From assembly GCA_029256185.1 (NCBI GenBank), contig JAQSYI010000002.1, positions 210,900-274,899 on the forward strand: 64,000 nucleotides of DNA. Direction: 5' to 3'. Numbering within the stretch: position 1 is the stretch's first letter; each line of letters begins with the position of its first letter. Below, piece by piece: positions 33,869 to 42,712 of this stretch. Origin of the DNA: Paenibacillaceae bacterium. GTDB lineage: Bacteria; Bacillota; Bacilli; Paenibacillales; NBRC-103111. The notes beneath the pieces were generated by a model. It did not search any database, was not told the DNA's origin, and worked only from the letters and a program-made list of their open reading frames with translations. The translations under genes were made by a program, and so were the position numbers.

Positions 33869-33910
33869 TTGCCCCATTCCACGTTATAATTATAACGTGG
33901 AATGGGGCAA
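33869..33910. repeat. Perfect 42-bp palindrome
   Basis: TTGCCCCATTCCACGTTATA-A and its exact reverse complement meet with no loop (centre between 33889 and 33890). The half-site GC-then-AT composition and the following T-rich sequence on the minus strand fit a bidirectional transcription terminator, but perfect 21-bp arms without a spacer are unusual for one. Confidence 0.75.
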
Positions 33911-33992
33911 ATTTCCAAGGATGATATTTAAATCCGTTGCTGCATAAATATCTCCCGTTCTGCCAGCAGCGCAGAATCAGCTTGAGGGATAT

Positions 33993-34106
33993 CTATCCCC
34001 AGCGGCTCAACATGATGCCGGGAACGACGCTGTCTGCCCGTGTCGCCCCGCTCTTCGGATTCAGCTTGTCGCCGTCGCCGGATACAGTCGGGTTATTGAT
34101 CAGCTC
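33993..34106 (-). pseudogene. S-layer homology (SLH) domain remnant behind the lyase stop codon
   Basis: In the same frame as the lyase and directly after its TAG, the minus strand reads ELINNPTVSGDGDKLNPKSG, then ATRADSVVPGIMLSRWG and a stop at 33993. SGDGDKLNPKSGATRAD is a clear SLH-type end. Typical proteins of this kind carry three SLH domains for anchoring to cell-wall pyruvylated polymer; only the tail of one survives. Confidence 0.65.
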
Positions 34107-37100
34107 CTAGCGCTCAACTGGGGGAGCCGCCGTTATACTGACGCTATACGCCGTTCCGCCATCCAGCTCCGTTACATGTCCCTGGTGGTCGGCGACACGG
34201 ACATCCCCTGCATACACGGTACCGGTTACCGTCTCCGCGGCAGGCAGAGCCAGGAAGCTTAGCCGGAAGAGCTCCGCAGAGCCGGAAACTCCGCTATCCT
34301 GCTCCAGACCGGAGGCCGCGATTTGCATCTGGCCGTTTCCATAAACTGAATGGGTAACCGAGAAGCCATCCGCAAGGGATGCCACCGAAACCAATTGCAG
34401 CAGACCGGAAGGATATGAAACCGTTGCTTGCATGGTATACACGCTTGATGTTACATTCTCCAGCCGAAAAGTAGCCTCCAACAGCTGCCCGGGGCTGACG
34501 GCAGCCGGTCCGGTGATGCGCACTCCTGAATCCTGCTGCTGGTATTGCGGCTTTGTGGACAAAGCCCATAGCTCCAATACACTATTCCAGCTGTTCACAT
34601 TGCTTCCGCTTCCTTTGTAGCGAATAAATCTTGCATCCACCGGATGATCCAAACGGATAATCTCATAGCCTTCAATGGATTGGGAGGGATCGGAATGAAC
34701 CGTTTCATAATGAATGCCATCCAAGGATACTTCTATGGCATAAGTATAGGTTCGCTCCACCGCGTTATAGAATGCAATACCGATAGCATCGACCTTCTTG
34801 CTTTCACCCAGATCAATGGCGATCCATTCTCCATTGCCGGAGGCCGACCAGCGCGTGGACAAATCACTGTCCATCACCGCTTCCGGCGGATTTTCCGGTT
34901 GGGGAACAGAGCTTGCCGAGACAGCAGAGATGGGATACCGGTTATAACCGGCCATACTGGATAGAGGATCAACATAGTGAAATGAAATCACATACAAATT
35001 ATAGCGGTCAGGTTCTTCCGGAAAAAACACCTTCAGGATAGCCTTGTCTTCCGTAATCGTTTTCTCAACGGCAAGATTGATGCCCTGACCCTCAACCAAA
35101 GGGAGGGACGGACGGTTATTGGCAACGTCTGCCGTATATTGATAGATGTCTTTGCTGAAATTCTCAAGGAATTCCCCGTTCACCATAATCTGATCCAATT
35201 GGGGCAGCGCCTTCAGCGGCCCATCCACGATGGCCCAATCCGCGAGCTTAACGTTGGGGATGCCGCTATACTCACGTGGATCTCCTACGGGAATCAGCCG
35301 CACCTCAAGGTTTAATTCGCCGGAGGTGTTCATTCTTATGGCTATTTTTCTGAATTTGCTGTTGGATGCTTCCTGCGATTGGTAGGTTGTCGGCGAAGTG
35401 GGAAGCGCCTTTGCTTCCATGACACTAAGATCAAATTCCTCTGCATCTGTTACGAATTCAAAACGAAGCTTCTTGCCATTTTGCGTTAAAATGGCAGTCT
35501 GATTGTCAATCACTTCTACATTTGCCCCGGTGTGCATGAACCAGTACAGCTCGGATTGGCCGTTAAGCTGCACCTCATCACGTACGATAACACCTCTCCG
35601 GTCATCCGACATCATATATCCCCGTTTGTAATCGGAAACCTGATTGGCATAGGCCGGCGTAAGATCCACAACCGAAAAAGCGCCTCTGTCCTTGGATTCA
35701 AATTGTGTTATCGGGCTGAAGGAATCCAGAATCATCCCCGGCGACTGATCCGGGTTAATCACCAGCGAATTATGCCCTTCAGCGCGAACGCGGTATATGT
35801 CGTTCCTGATTCCATATCCGACCTTGTAGGTGACATTGTCCATACCCAGATCCACTGCCCATGGCTCACCCATGGCATAATACACAAAGCTGCCGCTATC
35901 CACATGATAGTGGTTCACATTAAGCTGGCCAGCATGGAAGGATAAATAATTATCCTTTGCCGCATCCCATGAATTGCGCATGGCCACAAATTCCGGGCCT
36001 CTGAAATAAGCATCCATGGGAAGCTGAATGCCAGAAGCGGTAATCGAGGTATCTTTATAAAAAATAGGGTCATAGATCGTTGGTCTTGTCCCCAGCAGCT
36101 CGTTCTTCCTGAGCTTGGCGCTAATTACTCCGGGATTATTATACTTCGTTCCCAGGTAGAACAGCCAGGACGGATTAATATGTCCCCCGGCGGCGTCGTG
36201 ATAATTATTCACGCCGTAGCTGCTGTCGGCATGAAGTACAAAATCCGCTGTTGTGTCCAGTCCCTTGGCATTGGTGATATGATATTCCGTGCCAAGTCCA
36301 TTCTCCAGCGTGGAGAAAAACTTCACTCCATAATTCAGCGCATACTCCCAGTACCCCGGGCCTTCATTGTATCCTCCGTCAGGCGCAAATTCGTCAAACA
36401 AATATTCAACAGACCGCATCGCATTGGCCAGAATCATGCTGTTATATTCGGGATCGGCTTCGAAGATGGCCAGAGCGCCCATAGAGATTCCGCTATTGCA
36501 TACGATATTCCAGTTATGTGCAGCTTTCTCCCACTTCGTACCAGAAACACCTGCGCCATAATAGGTATCCTCCGCGGGCTTTAGGCCGAAGTTGGTAATG
36601 ATATCTTCCATATATGCTCGCTGTTCCGGTGTCCAGGCGTCATACATCCAATCATACGCCAGGGCAACACCGGCAGTAAGCTCTGCCACGTCAAGAAAAT
36701 GAATCGGATTCCAGTTGGGGAAGCTGCCCACCGCCTGGATCTCCTGCCAGGCGCGCTGCACGTATTTGGGATCTCCTGTCATCTGATAAGCGAAGCTTAC
36801 TGCTTCGAATGTTTTCAGAGCGGCCCGCGATTGATCCAAAAGCCGCTTATTATCCAAGATAATATATTGCGCGGTAGGTGCCGTCAGTTGGCTGTCCGCC
36901 GATGCAATCAGTCCGTCAACCCATCCCTTTACCATAGGATTGGAAGGGATGGTCTGCTTGATCCGGTTGAAGTCCTCGGCCGTAGCAATAATCCTTGGAT
37001 GATTATTATTGGGATTATTCGCCAGGAAATCCTCCTGAATCCGTTCCTTCACCGGACGGTCGTAAAGCAGATATCCGTTCATCAGCTGAATTTCCGCATC

Positions 37101-38846
37101 AGTCTGGACCAAGGCATTGTCACTGATCACAACCAGATTCCTGCGTTCATGGAACAAGGCGTTTTTGCTAAAGAAGCCGGCGACCGAAACAATCGGAACA
37201 TAGGGAACTCCTTCTTCAATAAATGCAATCGCTTCCATTTCTTTGAAAACGCCATCCACTACAGCTATATTGCTGCCTATGGGAATTGTAATCCGGTTAT
37301 CCAGCAGAATCGTTTGCGCAGCCTCGTTCCAAGCCAGCGAGCTATTCATAAGCTCTGCTGCCATTGGAGCCGGAACCATGGCAGCATTGCTGCGAACCAA
37401 TGTTTGGTACAATGGCGCCTTTTTCGCATCATCCAGATAATAGGCTCCTGAGCCCATTTGCACGGCCGTTTTTCCCTGAAGCAGACTAAGCGCCTCGGAA
37501 TCATCCGGGAATACGCTTTTCCGCTCCGGCTCCGGTCCGTTCTCTTTGAACAGCTTTACATTATCCAGCCCCCATCCTCCATAGCCGTTATCATTAAACA
37601 ACTGAAAGCGAATCAATTCGATATTAACATTGCCTTCAAATGCCGCAGCATTATGCATGGCTGCATTCGTTACAGTTTCCACTCCATTCACAAACAAGGT
37701 TACAGCTCTGTTCGCCAAATCCACAACAGCCCTTACTGTTGTCCATCCTTCAGAAGAAAACTGGGGAATCACCGTATTGGTCGGATCAAAGGTCAAGGTC
37801 CCATTGGGGTTCAGGGTAAACAGCTTGCTGTACTTCTTGTTTAAGCCGTCACTATCCCCGGTGTTGCGGAATTGCACAACCCCCCTCGGCCCCGTTGCGG
37901 TGGTTGGGAGCATCCGTTTCGTATCGAACTCCACGTAGAAAGAATTGGTTTTAATCGGATTGGCCATATTCAGATAATCCATGGTCATATCCGAAGCTGT
38001 TTCCCTGATTAAATTCAGGAATATATTGCCGTCCCCCTCCGTCACATATTCGTACCGATTGGTTTTGGGGGTGATGGCGAATGTACTGCTTTGCTGCTGA
38101 TAATTGTCGTTGACCAGTTGAGAATATTCCACCTGCGGCTCTTTTTCCTGGAACAGCTTTACTTGATCCAGCCCCCATCCTCCGTAGCCATTATCATTGA
38201 ACAGCTGAAAGCGAATCAACTCGATATCCACATTGCCTTCGAATGCCGCAGCGTTATGCATGGCTGCATTCGTCACGGTTTCCACTCCATTCACATACAA
38301 GGTTACGGCTCTGTTCGCCAAATCCACAACAGCCTTTACCGTTGTCCATCCTTCAGAAGAAAATGAGGGAATAACCGTATTGGTCGGATCGAATGTCAAG
38401 GTCCCATTGGGGTTCAGCGTAAACAGCTTGCTGTACTTCTTGTTTAAGCCGTCACTGTCCCCGGTATTGCGGAATTGCACGACCCCTCTCGGCCCCGTTG
38501 CGGTGGTTGGCAGCATCCGTTTCGTATCGAATTCCACGTAGAAGGAATTGGTTTTAATCGGCTTGGCCGTACTCACATAATCCATCGTGATATCCGAAGC
38601 TGTTTCCCTGATTAGATTGAGGAATATGTTCCCATCCCCCTCCGTCACATATTCATACCGATTGGTTTTTGGGTTGATATACAACGAATTGCTTTGCTGC
38701 TGGTAATCGTCATTGACCAGCTGTGAATACTCCACAGGGGCATCACTACTACTAACACTGTCCGCTGAAACCTTTGCCGGCAGAGGCAGCACACCATAAA
38801 GGAGCGTAAATACAAGAAACAGCGATAGAAAGCGTTTTTTCATCAT
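34107..38846 (-). CDS. Large modular secreted polysaccharide lyase (heparinase II/III or alginate-lyase-like)
   Basis: About 1579 residues. Signal peptide MMKKRFLSLFLVFTLLYGVL up to about residue 28. Two near-identical ~200-residue modules (about 38-435), LamG-like. A copper-amine-oxidase-N-like or linker domain follows (about 450-580). The catalytic part (about 590-1290) has an alpha/alpha toroid (HNWNIVCNSGISMGAL, GGYNEGPGYWEYALNYG) and a beta-sandwich with SFHAGQLNVNHYHVDSGSFV, the usual His/Tyr region of heparinase II/III-like lyases. Then an F5/8-type CBM32 (DSDLSTRWSASGNGEWIAID) and a cohesin-like end. It should cleave uronic-acid polysaccharide outside the cell. The start could also be ATG 38843. 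Last gene of the transporter operon. Confidence 0.85.
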   Translation of the reverse strand: MMKKRFLSLFLVFTLLYGVLPLPAKVSADSVSSSDAPVEYSQLVNDDYQQQSNSLYINPKTNRYEYVTEGDGNIFLNLIRETASDITMDYVSTAKPIKTNSFYVEFDTKRMLPTTATGPRGVVQFRNTGDSDGLNKKYSKLFTLNPNGTLTFDPTNTVIPSFSSEGWTTVKAVVDLANRAVTLYVNGVETVTNAAMHNAAAFEGNVDIELIRFQLFNDNGYGGWGLDQVKLFQEKEPQVEYSQLVNDNYQQQSSTFAITPKTNRYEYVTEGDGNIFLNLIRETASDMTMDYLNMANPIKTNSFYVEFDTKRMLPTTATGPRGVVQFRNTGDSDGLNKKYSKLFTLNPNGTLTFDPTNTVIPQFSSEGWTTVRAVVDLANRAVTLFVNGVETVTNAAMHNAAAFEGNVNIELIRFQLFNDNGYGGWGLDNVKLFKENGPEPERKSVFPDDSEALSLLQGKTAVQMGSGAYYLDDAKKAPLYQTLVRSNAAMVPAPMAAELMNSSLAWNEAAQTILLDNRITIPIGSNIAVVDGVFKEMEAIAFIEEGVPYVPIVSVAGFFSKNALFHERRNLVVISDNALVQTDAEIQLMNGYLLYDRPVKERIQEDFLANNPNNNHPRIIATAEDFNRIKQTIPSNPMVKGWVDGLIASADSQLTAPTAQYIILDNKRLLDQSRAALKTFEAVSFAYQMTGDPKYVQRAWQEIQAVGSFPNWNPIHFLDVAELTAGVALAYDWMYDAWTPEQRAYMEDIITNFGLKPAEDTYYGAGVSGTKWEKAAHNWNIVCNSGISMGALAIFEADPEYNSMILANAMRSVEYLFDEFAPDGGYNEGPGYWEYALNYGVKFFSTLENGLGTEYHITNAKGLDTTADFVLHADSSYGVNNYHDAAGGHINPSWLFYLGTKYNNPGVISAKLRKNELLGTRPTIYDPIFYKDTSITASGIQLPMDAYFRGPEFVAMRNSWDAAKDNYLSFHAGQLNVNHYHVDSGSFVYYAMGEPWAVDLGMDNVTYKVGYGIRNDIYRVRAEGHNSLVINPDQSPGMILDSFSPITQFESKDRGAFSVVDLTPAYANQVSDYKRGYMMSDDRRGVIVRDEVQLNGQSELYWFMHTGANVEVIDNQTAILTQNGKKLRFEFVTDAEEFDLSVMEAKALPTSPTTYQSQEASNSKFRKIAIRMNTSGELNLEVRLIPVGDPREYSGIPNVKLADWAIVDGPLKALPQLDQIMVNGEFLENFSKDIYQYTADVANNRPSLPLVEGQGINLAVEKTITEDKAILKVFFPEEPDRYNLYVISFHYVDPLSSMAGYNRYPISAVSASSVPQPENPPEAVMDSDLSTRWSASGNGEWIAIDLGESKKVDAIGIAFYNAVERTYTYAIEVSLDGIHYETVHSDPSQSIEGYEIIRLDHPVDARFIRYKGSGSNVNSWNSVLELWALSTKPQYQQQDSGVRITGPAAVSPGQLLEATFRLENVTSSVYTMQATVSYPSGLLQLVSVASLADGFSVTHSVYGNGQMQIAASGLEQDSGVSGSAELFRLSFLALPAAETVTGTVYAGDVRVADHQGHVTELDGGTAYSVSITAAPPVER
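37541..38735 (-). repeat. Tandem duplication of a ~600-bp module within the lyase gene
   Basis: Two adjacent copies (38735-38133 and 38132-37541) encode almost the same 201-residue unit, starting VEYSQLVNDDYQQQ and VEYSQLVNDNYQQQ. Long stretches are identical at DNA level, for example around KRMLPTTATGPRGVVQFRNT. The high identity points to a recent in-frame duplication or gene conversion. Confidence 0.9.
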
Positions 38847-38925
38847 TTTTCCCCTTCCCTTCTGTAAAATGTAAGCATGGAGCAGGGCATCTCCATGAAT
38901 AAATGCCCTGCATGCAGAACTCCTG

Positions 38926-40626
38926 TTATTTGACTTCCTGCCGGATCTTCTGGTATGTGTCCATCTGTTTCTTGGCGAAATCATAAATATCGCCGGCTAA
39001 CAGAGCCTTGTCTTTATTGTCCACGTACCACTTTTTATGCCAATCCTCAATGGCCTGACCATCACTCTTCTGCCAGATGTTCTTAGCTTCCGCCAGCGCC
39101 TGCTCCACGGTATACTTGCTGCCGCTTACAATCGCCTTCTGCCACAAATCACCGATAGCCTTATCCGCATTGGTATTGGAGGTGGCAAGATCCTTGGGAA
39201 GCACAGGCATATGCTCGGAGCCTGTCAATTCGGAATAAGGCCTGTCAAGGGTCAAATACGTATCACGGTGCAAATCATAGAACTTCTGATATTCGTCCTT
39301 GCGGGCATCGCTGTTAAATTTGAAGTAGGGGAGATCCTCCTTGCTGAAGGTCAGAGCGGAGCTGTTCATCATGGTCCGCATGTCCTGAGTAATATCGCTT
39401 ACCTCCTTCTTGTACTTGGCGGCATCAATAACTTCCCGGATACCCAGATTGTTGATTTTGTAGTGAACACCCTCGATGCCATATCCCAATGTACTGATTG
39501 TGCTTTCACTCATATTGAAATCCACGTACTTCATAACAGCATCCGGATTCTTGGTCGTAGCGCTGATCACGGCAGTCATCTGAACAGGATTACCCAGCGT
39601 GGGAACGAAAGCCCCTTCCTTGCTCTTGGGATAAGGAATAAAGGTTACAGCTGCCGCAGGCACATTCTTCTTCAGCGGGTCGATCAAGGTTTGCAGAATA
39701 TTCATGGCATCGCCGTTCTGATAAGGGAAGATGCCGATCTTGCCGTTGATGAAATCCTGCTTGGCCTTGCTGCCATTCTGATCCGTAGCAAAGTCCCGGT
39801 CTATAATTCCGTTATCATACAACTTTTTAACAAAGGTATGGTATTCCACCTGCGGTTCCCAGCTCAACACCAGTTGGTTATCCCTTACCTTCCATTTGCT
39901 GAAGGCACCGAAGACTTGCATCAGGGTACCTGCAGACTGGCTGCTTATGGCCAATCCAAAGGTATCCTTGGCGCCATTGCCATCCGGGTCCTGCTCTGTG
40001 AAGGCCCGGGCCACCTCATACAGCTCCTCTGTTGTTGCAGGCGCCTTCAGATTCAACTTGGTCAACCAGTCCGTGCGGATCAGAATACCGCGCTGCGGAA
40101 CGATCCAGTTCAGCTTGCCTATTTCATAGAGTTTTCCGTCGGCCTTCGTGCCCACTTTTCTGAGGATGGGGTTCTCCTGCAATAATTTCTTGTAAACGAT
40201 ACTGTGCTTTTCAACCAGTTCGTCAATCGGCATGAGCTGTTTTTGATCATACAAGGTATTGCGAATGGCAGGCAAATATTCAAACAGCAGATCCGGAGCG
40301 CTTCCGGACGCATACAGCACGTTGATTTTCTCCGCCGGATTCGTCCGTGGAATAGCCACATAGTTGACATGGGCCGGACCATTCTCATTCATCCATTTGG
40401 TCCAACGATTATTTTCTACTGTTCCTTCCTCCGGGGAAACTATGCCGCGATCATAGATGGACACCGTAATATCCTTCTTCACCTCGGGACTGGCCGCAGA
40501 CGATGCCTGTCCGCTGGGTGAACTACCGGCATTCCCCTCCTGCTTATCCTCTCCGCAGCCGGCCAGAGCTGCGCCGCTTGCCAATAAAACTGCCAGCCCT
40601 GCTTTCATCCATTTTGTCTGTTTCAC
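38926..40626 (-). CDS. Extracellular solute-binding lipoprotein (oligosaccharide ABC transporter)
   Basis: 566 residues, LipO-like. Lipoprotein signal MKQTKWMKAGLAVLLASGAA followed by LAGCGED with lipobox LAGC. A Ser/Gly/Gln-rich linker precedes the binding fold, with YDRGIVSPEEGTVENNRWTK as a recurring motif of this subgroup. GTG start with AAAGGGG upstream. It lies between the permease pair and the lyase, so the likely ligand is an unsaturated oligouronide released by the lyase (inference). Confidence 0.92.
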   Translation of the reverse strand: MKQTKWMKAGLAVLLASGAALAGCGEDKQEGNAGSSPSGQASSAASPEVKKDITVSIYDRGIVSPEEGTVENNRWTKWMNENGPAHVNYVAIPRTNPAEKINVLYASGSAPDLLFEYLPAIRNTLYDQKQLMPIDELVEKHSIVYKKLLQENPILRKVGTKADGKLYEIGKLNWIVPQRGILIRTDWLTKLNLKAPATTEELYEVARAFTEQDPDGNGAKDTFGLAISSQSAGTLMQVFGAFSKWKVRDNQLVLSWEPQVEYHTFVKKLYDNGIIDRDFATDQNGSKAKQDFINGKIGIFPYQNGDAMNILQTLIDPLKKNVPAAAVTFIPYPKSKEGAFVPTLGNPVQMTAVISATTKNPDAVMKYVDFNMSESTISTLGYGIEGVHYKINNLGIREVIDAAKYKKEVSDITQDMRTMMNSSALTFSKEDLPYFKFNSDARKDEYQKFYDLHRDTYLTLDRPYSELTGSEHMPVLPKDLATSNTNADKAIGDLWQKAIVSGSKYTVEQALAEAKNIWQKSDGQAIEDWHKKWYVDNKDKALLAGDIYDFAKKQMDTYQKIRQEVK

Positions 40627-40683
40627 TTCTGTTACCCCTTTCGTATTCGGTAATGGGAGCCAAGCATGAATATATGCATAAGC

Positions 40684-41565
40684 TTAGCCTTTAATAGAGC
40701 CAAGCATCACGCCTTTGACAAAATACTTCTGGAGAAACGGGTAAACCATCAGCATGGGGATTACCATCACCAGGATACCTGCCGCTTTCAACGATTCGGG
40801 CACCACTTGGACCTGCTCATCGGCATTTCCGCTGGCCGCTACGATCTCCTGCAGCAGACTTTGGCTTCTGATCATATTCTGCACCAATACAGTCAGATTG
40901 AATTTGCTCGTCTCATTAATGTAAATCAGCACGTTCATAAATGCATTCCAGTAGCCTACACCGTAGAAAAGTGTAATCGTCGCCAATACCGGCATGGACA
41001 GCGGAAGTACAATCCGCAGGAGATATTTCACATCCGAGCAGCCGTCCATTCGTGCAGCATCGTCAATCTCATCAGGTATATTCTCGAAGAATGTGCGCAT
41101 CACAAGCAGGTTATACGTGCCAACCAATCCCGGCAGCCATAACGCGAAGTACGAATTAATGAGGCCGTAGGATTTGACCACGAGATAGGTAGGAATCAAG
41201 CCGCCACCGAACATCATCGTGAAGACCATTGCCAGTGTGAAGAAGCGTCGGCCAATAAAAATTTTGCGGGCAAGCGGATAGGCCGTAATAATCGTTACGA
41301 TCATGGACAGGCTGACGCCGACAACGGTGATCACAACACTGTTCAGGAATGAGGGCACAATTCGCGTTCCGGTGAACAAGGAGGTGAAGGCATCTGTGTT
41401 CCATCCTACGGGATAAATCGTGACTTTACCGGATACGATAGCTTGCAGATCGCTGAGCGACAGCGCCACCGTATGAATCAGCGGGAACAAACAGCTCACT
41501 CCAAGCAAGAGCAGCAAGAAGGCATTGATGAAATAAAATATTTTTTCTCCAACGGTTGGTTTCAT
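40684..41565 (-). CDS. Carbohydrate ABC transporter permease, YtcP-like
   Basis: About 293 residues, six membrane segments. The EAA loop is DEIDDAARMDGCSDVKYLLR and the end FLQKYFVKGVMLGSIKG is standard for the family. The start at 41565 has AAGGAGG 5 nt upstream; a longer frame would run into the other permease gene. It pairs with the LplB-like permease 11 bp upstream. Confidence 0.92.
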   Translation of the reverse strand: MKPTVGEKIFYFINAFLLLLLGVSCLFPLIHTVALSLSDLQAIVSGKVTIYPVGWNTDAFTSLFTGTRIVPSFLNSVVITVVGVSLSMIVTIITAYPLARKIFIGRRFFTLAMVFTMMFGGGLIPTYLVVKSYGLINSYFALWLPGLVGTYNLLVMRTFFENIPDEIDDAARMDGCSDVKYLLRIVLPLSMPVLATITLFYGVGYWNAFMNVLIYINETSKFNLTVLVQNMIRSQSLLQEIVAASGNADEQVQVVPESLKAAGILVMVIPMLMVYPFLQKYFVKGVMLGSIKG

Positions 41566-41575
41566 GTTGTCCTCC

Positions 41576-42559
41576 TTACCATAATCCTCTATCGAATTTG
41601 CGCGCCAGCGCATTGGCAGTCAAGACCAGGGATAAGCCAATCAAAGACTCAAACAACCCCATGGCAGATGTCAGACTAAATTGCGCTCCCTGCAGCCCCA
41701 CACGGTACATGAAGGTGCTGATCACATCCGCCACATTGGAAACAACGCTGTTCTGCAGCACATAAACTTGGTCAAACCCCACCTCCATCAACCTGCCCAT
41801 GGCCAGAATGAACATAATGACAATGGTCGAGCTGATTCCGGGGAGCGTAATATGCCAGATCTGCCGGAATTTGCTGGCGCCGTCCAGACTGGCCGATTCA
41901 TACAAGCTGGGATCGATGCCCGTTAATGCAGCCAAGTAAATAATCGCTCCGAATCCTGTTTCCTTCCATATGCCGGAACCGACATAAATGGCAATCCATG
42001 AGGTTTCATTGAACAAAAACGGATAGGGCTTTCCCGTCAGCGCCTCAATCCAGTTATTGAGAGTACCGGATTCCACAGAAAACAGGGTGATAACAAAGCC
42101 TCCAATGATGACCCAGGAGAAAAAATGAGGCAAATATACCACCGTTTGAATAATGCGCTTGTACCAGCTTCTGCGTACTTCGTTCAGCATAATAGCCAGC
42201 AAGATGGGGAAGGGAAATCCCACGAACACATTCAGGAATGATAAAACCACCGTATTGCGAATAATATTCAGCGTTTGCGGCTGGCGGAAAATGGTCTGGA
42301 AATTGTCCAGTCCCACCCAGGGGCTATGGAACACCCCATCGGCAAAGTTATAATCCTTGAACGCAATAATCAGGCCGCCCATAGGCATGTATTTGAACAA
42401 AACATAATACAGGGCTCCCGGAAGGAATAGCAGGAAGAGGGGGATATTGGCCCTCCATATGCGCTTTGTGATTCTTGGGGCAGCTTTGGGGGGAGCTTCT
42501 TCATTGGCTGACCTTTCTGCGCCGGATTCCGATGATGCGGCAAATTGTGTAACGGCCAT
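41576..42559 (-). CDS. Carbohydrate ABC transporter permease, LplB-like
   Basis: 327 residues with a 40-residue charged N-terminal lead, then six membrane segments. FKYMPMGGLIIAFKDYNFAD is the LplB signature and DPSLYESASLDGASKFRQIW the EAA loop (Ser replaces the second Ala). AAAGGAG precedes the ATG. First gene of the operon that ends with the lyase; probably activated by the adjacent YesN-like regulator. Confidence 0.92.
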   Translation of the reverse strand: MAVTQFAASSESGAERSANEEAPPKAAPRITKRIWRANIPLFLLFLPGALYYVLFKYMPMGGLIIAFKDYNFADGVFHSPWVGLDNFQTIFRQPQTLNIIRNTVVLSFLNVFVGFPFPILLAIMLNEVRRSWYKRIIQTVVYLPHFFSWVIIGGFVITLFSVESGTLNNWIEALTGKPYPFLFNETSWIAIYVGSGIWKETGFGAIIYLAALTGIDPSLYESASLDGASKFRQIWHITLPGISSTIVIMFILAMGRLMEVGFDQVYVLQNSVVSNVADVISTFMYRVGLQGAQFSLTSAMGLFESLIGLSLVLTANALARKFDRGLW

Positions 42560-42602
42560 TCTTGGTTTCTCCTTTCACACTCTCATAACGTGCCAGGATT
42601 TT

Positions 42603-42608
42603 ATTATA
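42603..42608 (-). promoter_or_regulatory. -10 box of the lyase/transporter operon promoter
   Basis: A perfect TATAAT on the minus strand, 44 bp before the permease start. No good -35 box lies 17 bp upstream, which would fit a promoter that needs the AraC-type response regulator encoded next to it. Confidence 0.45.
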
Positions 42609-42712
42609 GAATAGGCCAGTAACAGAATCCTTAAGATTTCAACGGCCGGTCTTCAATCTGCAACGGAAAATCTTTAATATTGCACGATTGAGCGGAACCA
42701 AGGCAAACATAT

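Noticed and set aside
39037..40185. 382-codon open frame on the plus strand
   Set aside because: Antisense to the binding-protein gene at 38926-40626; no conserved motif.
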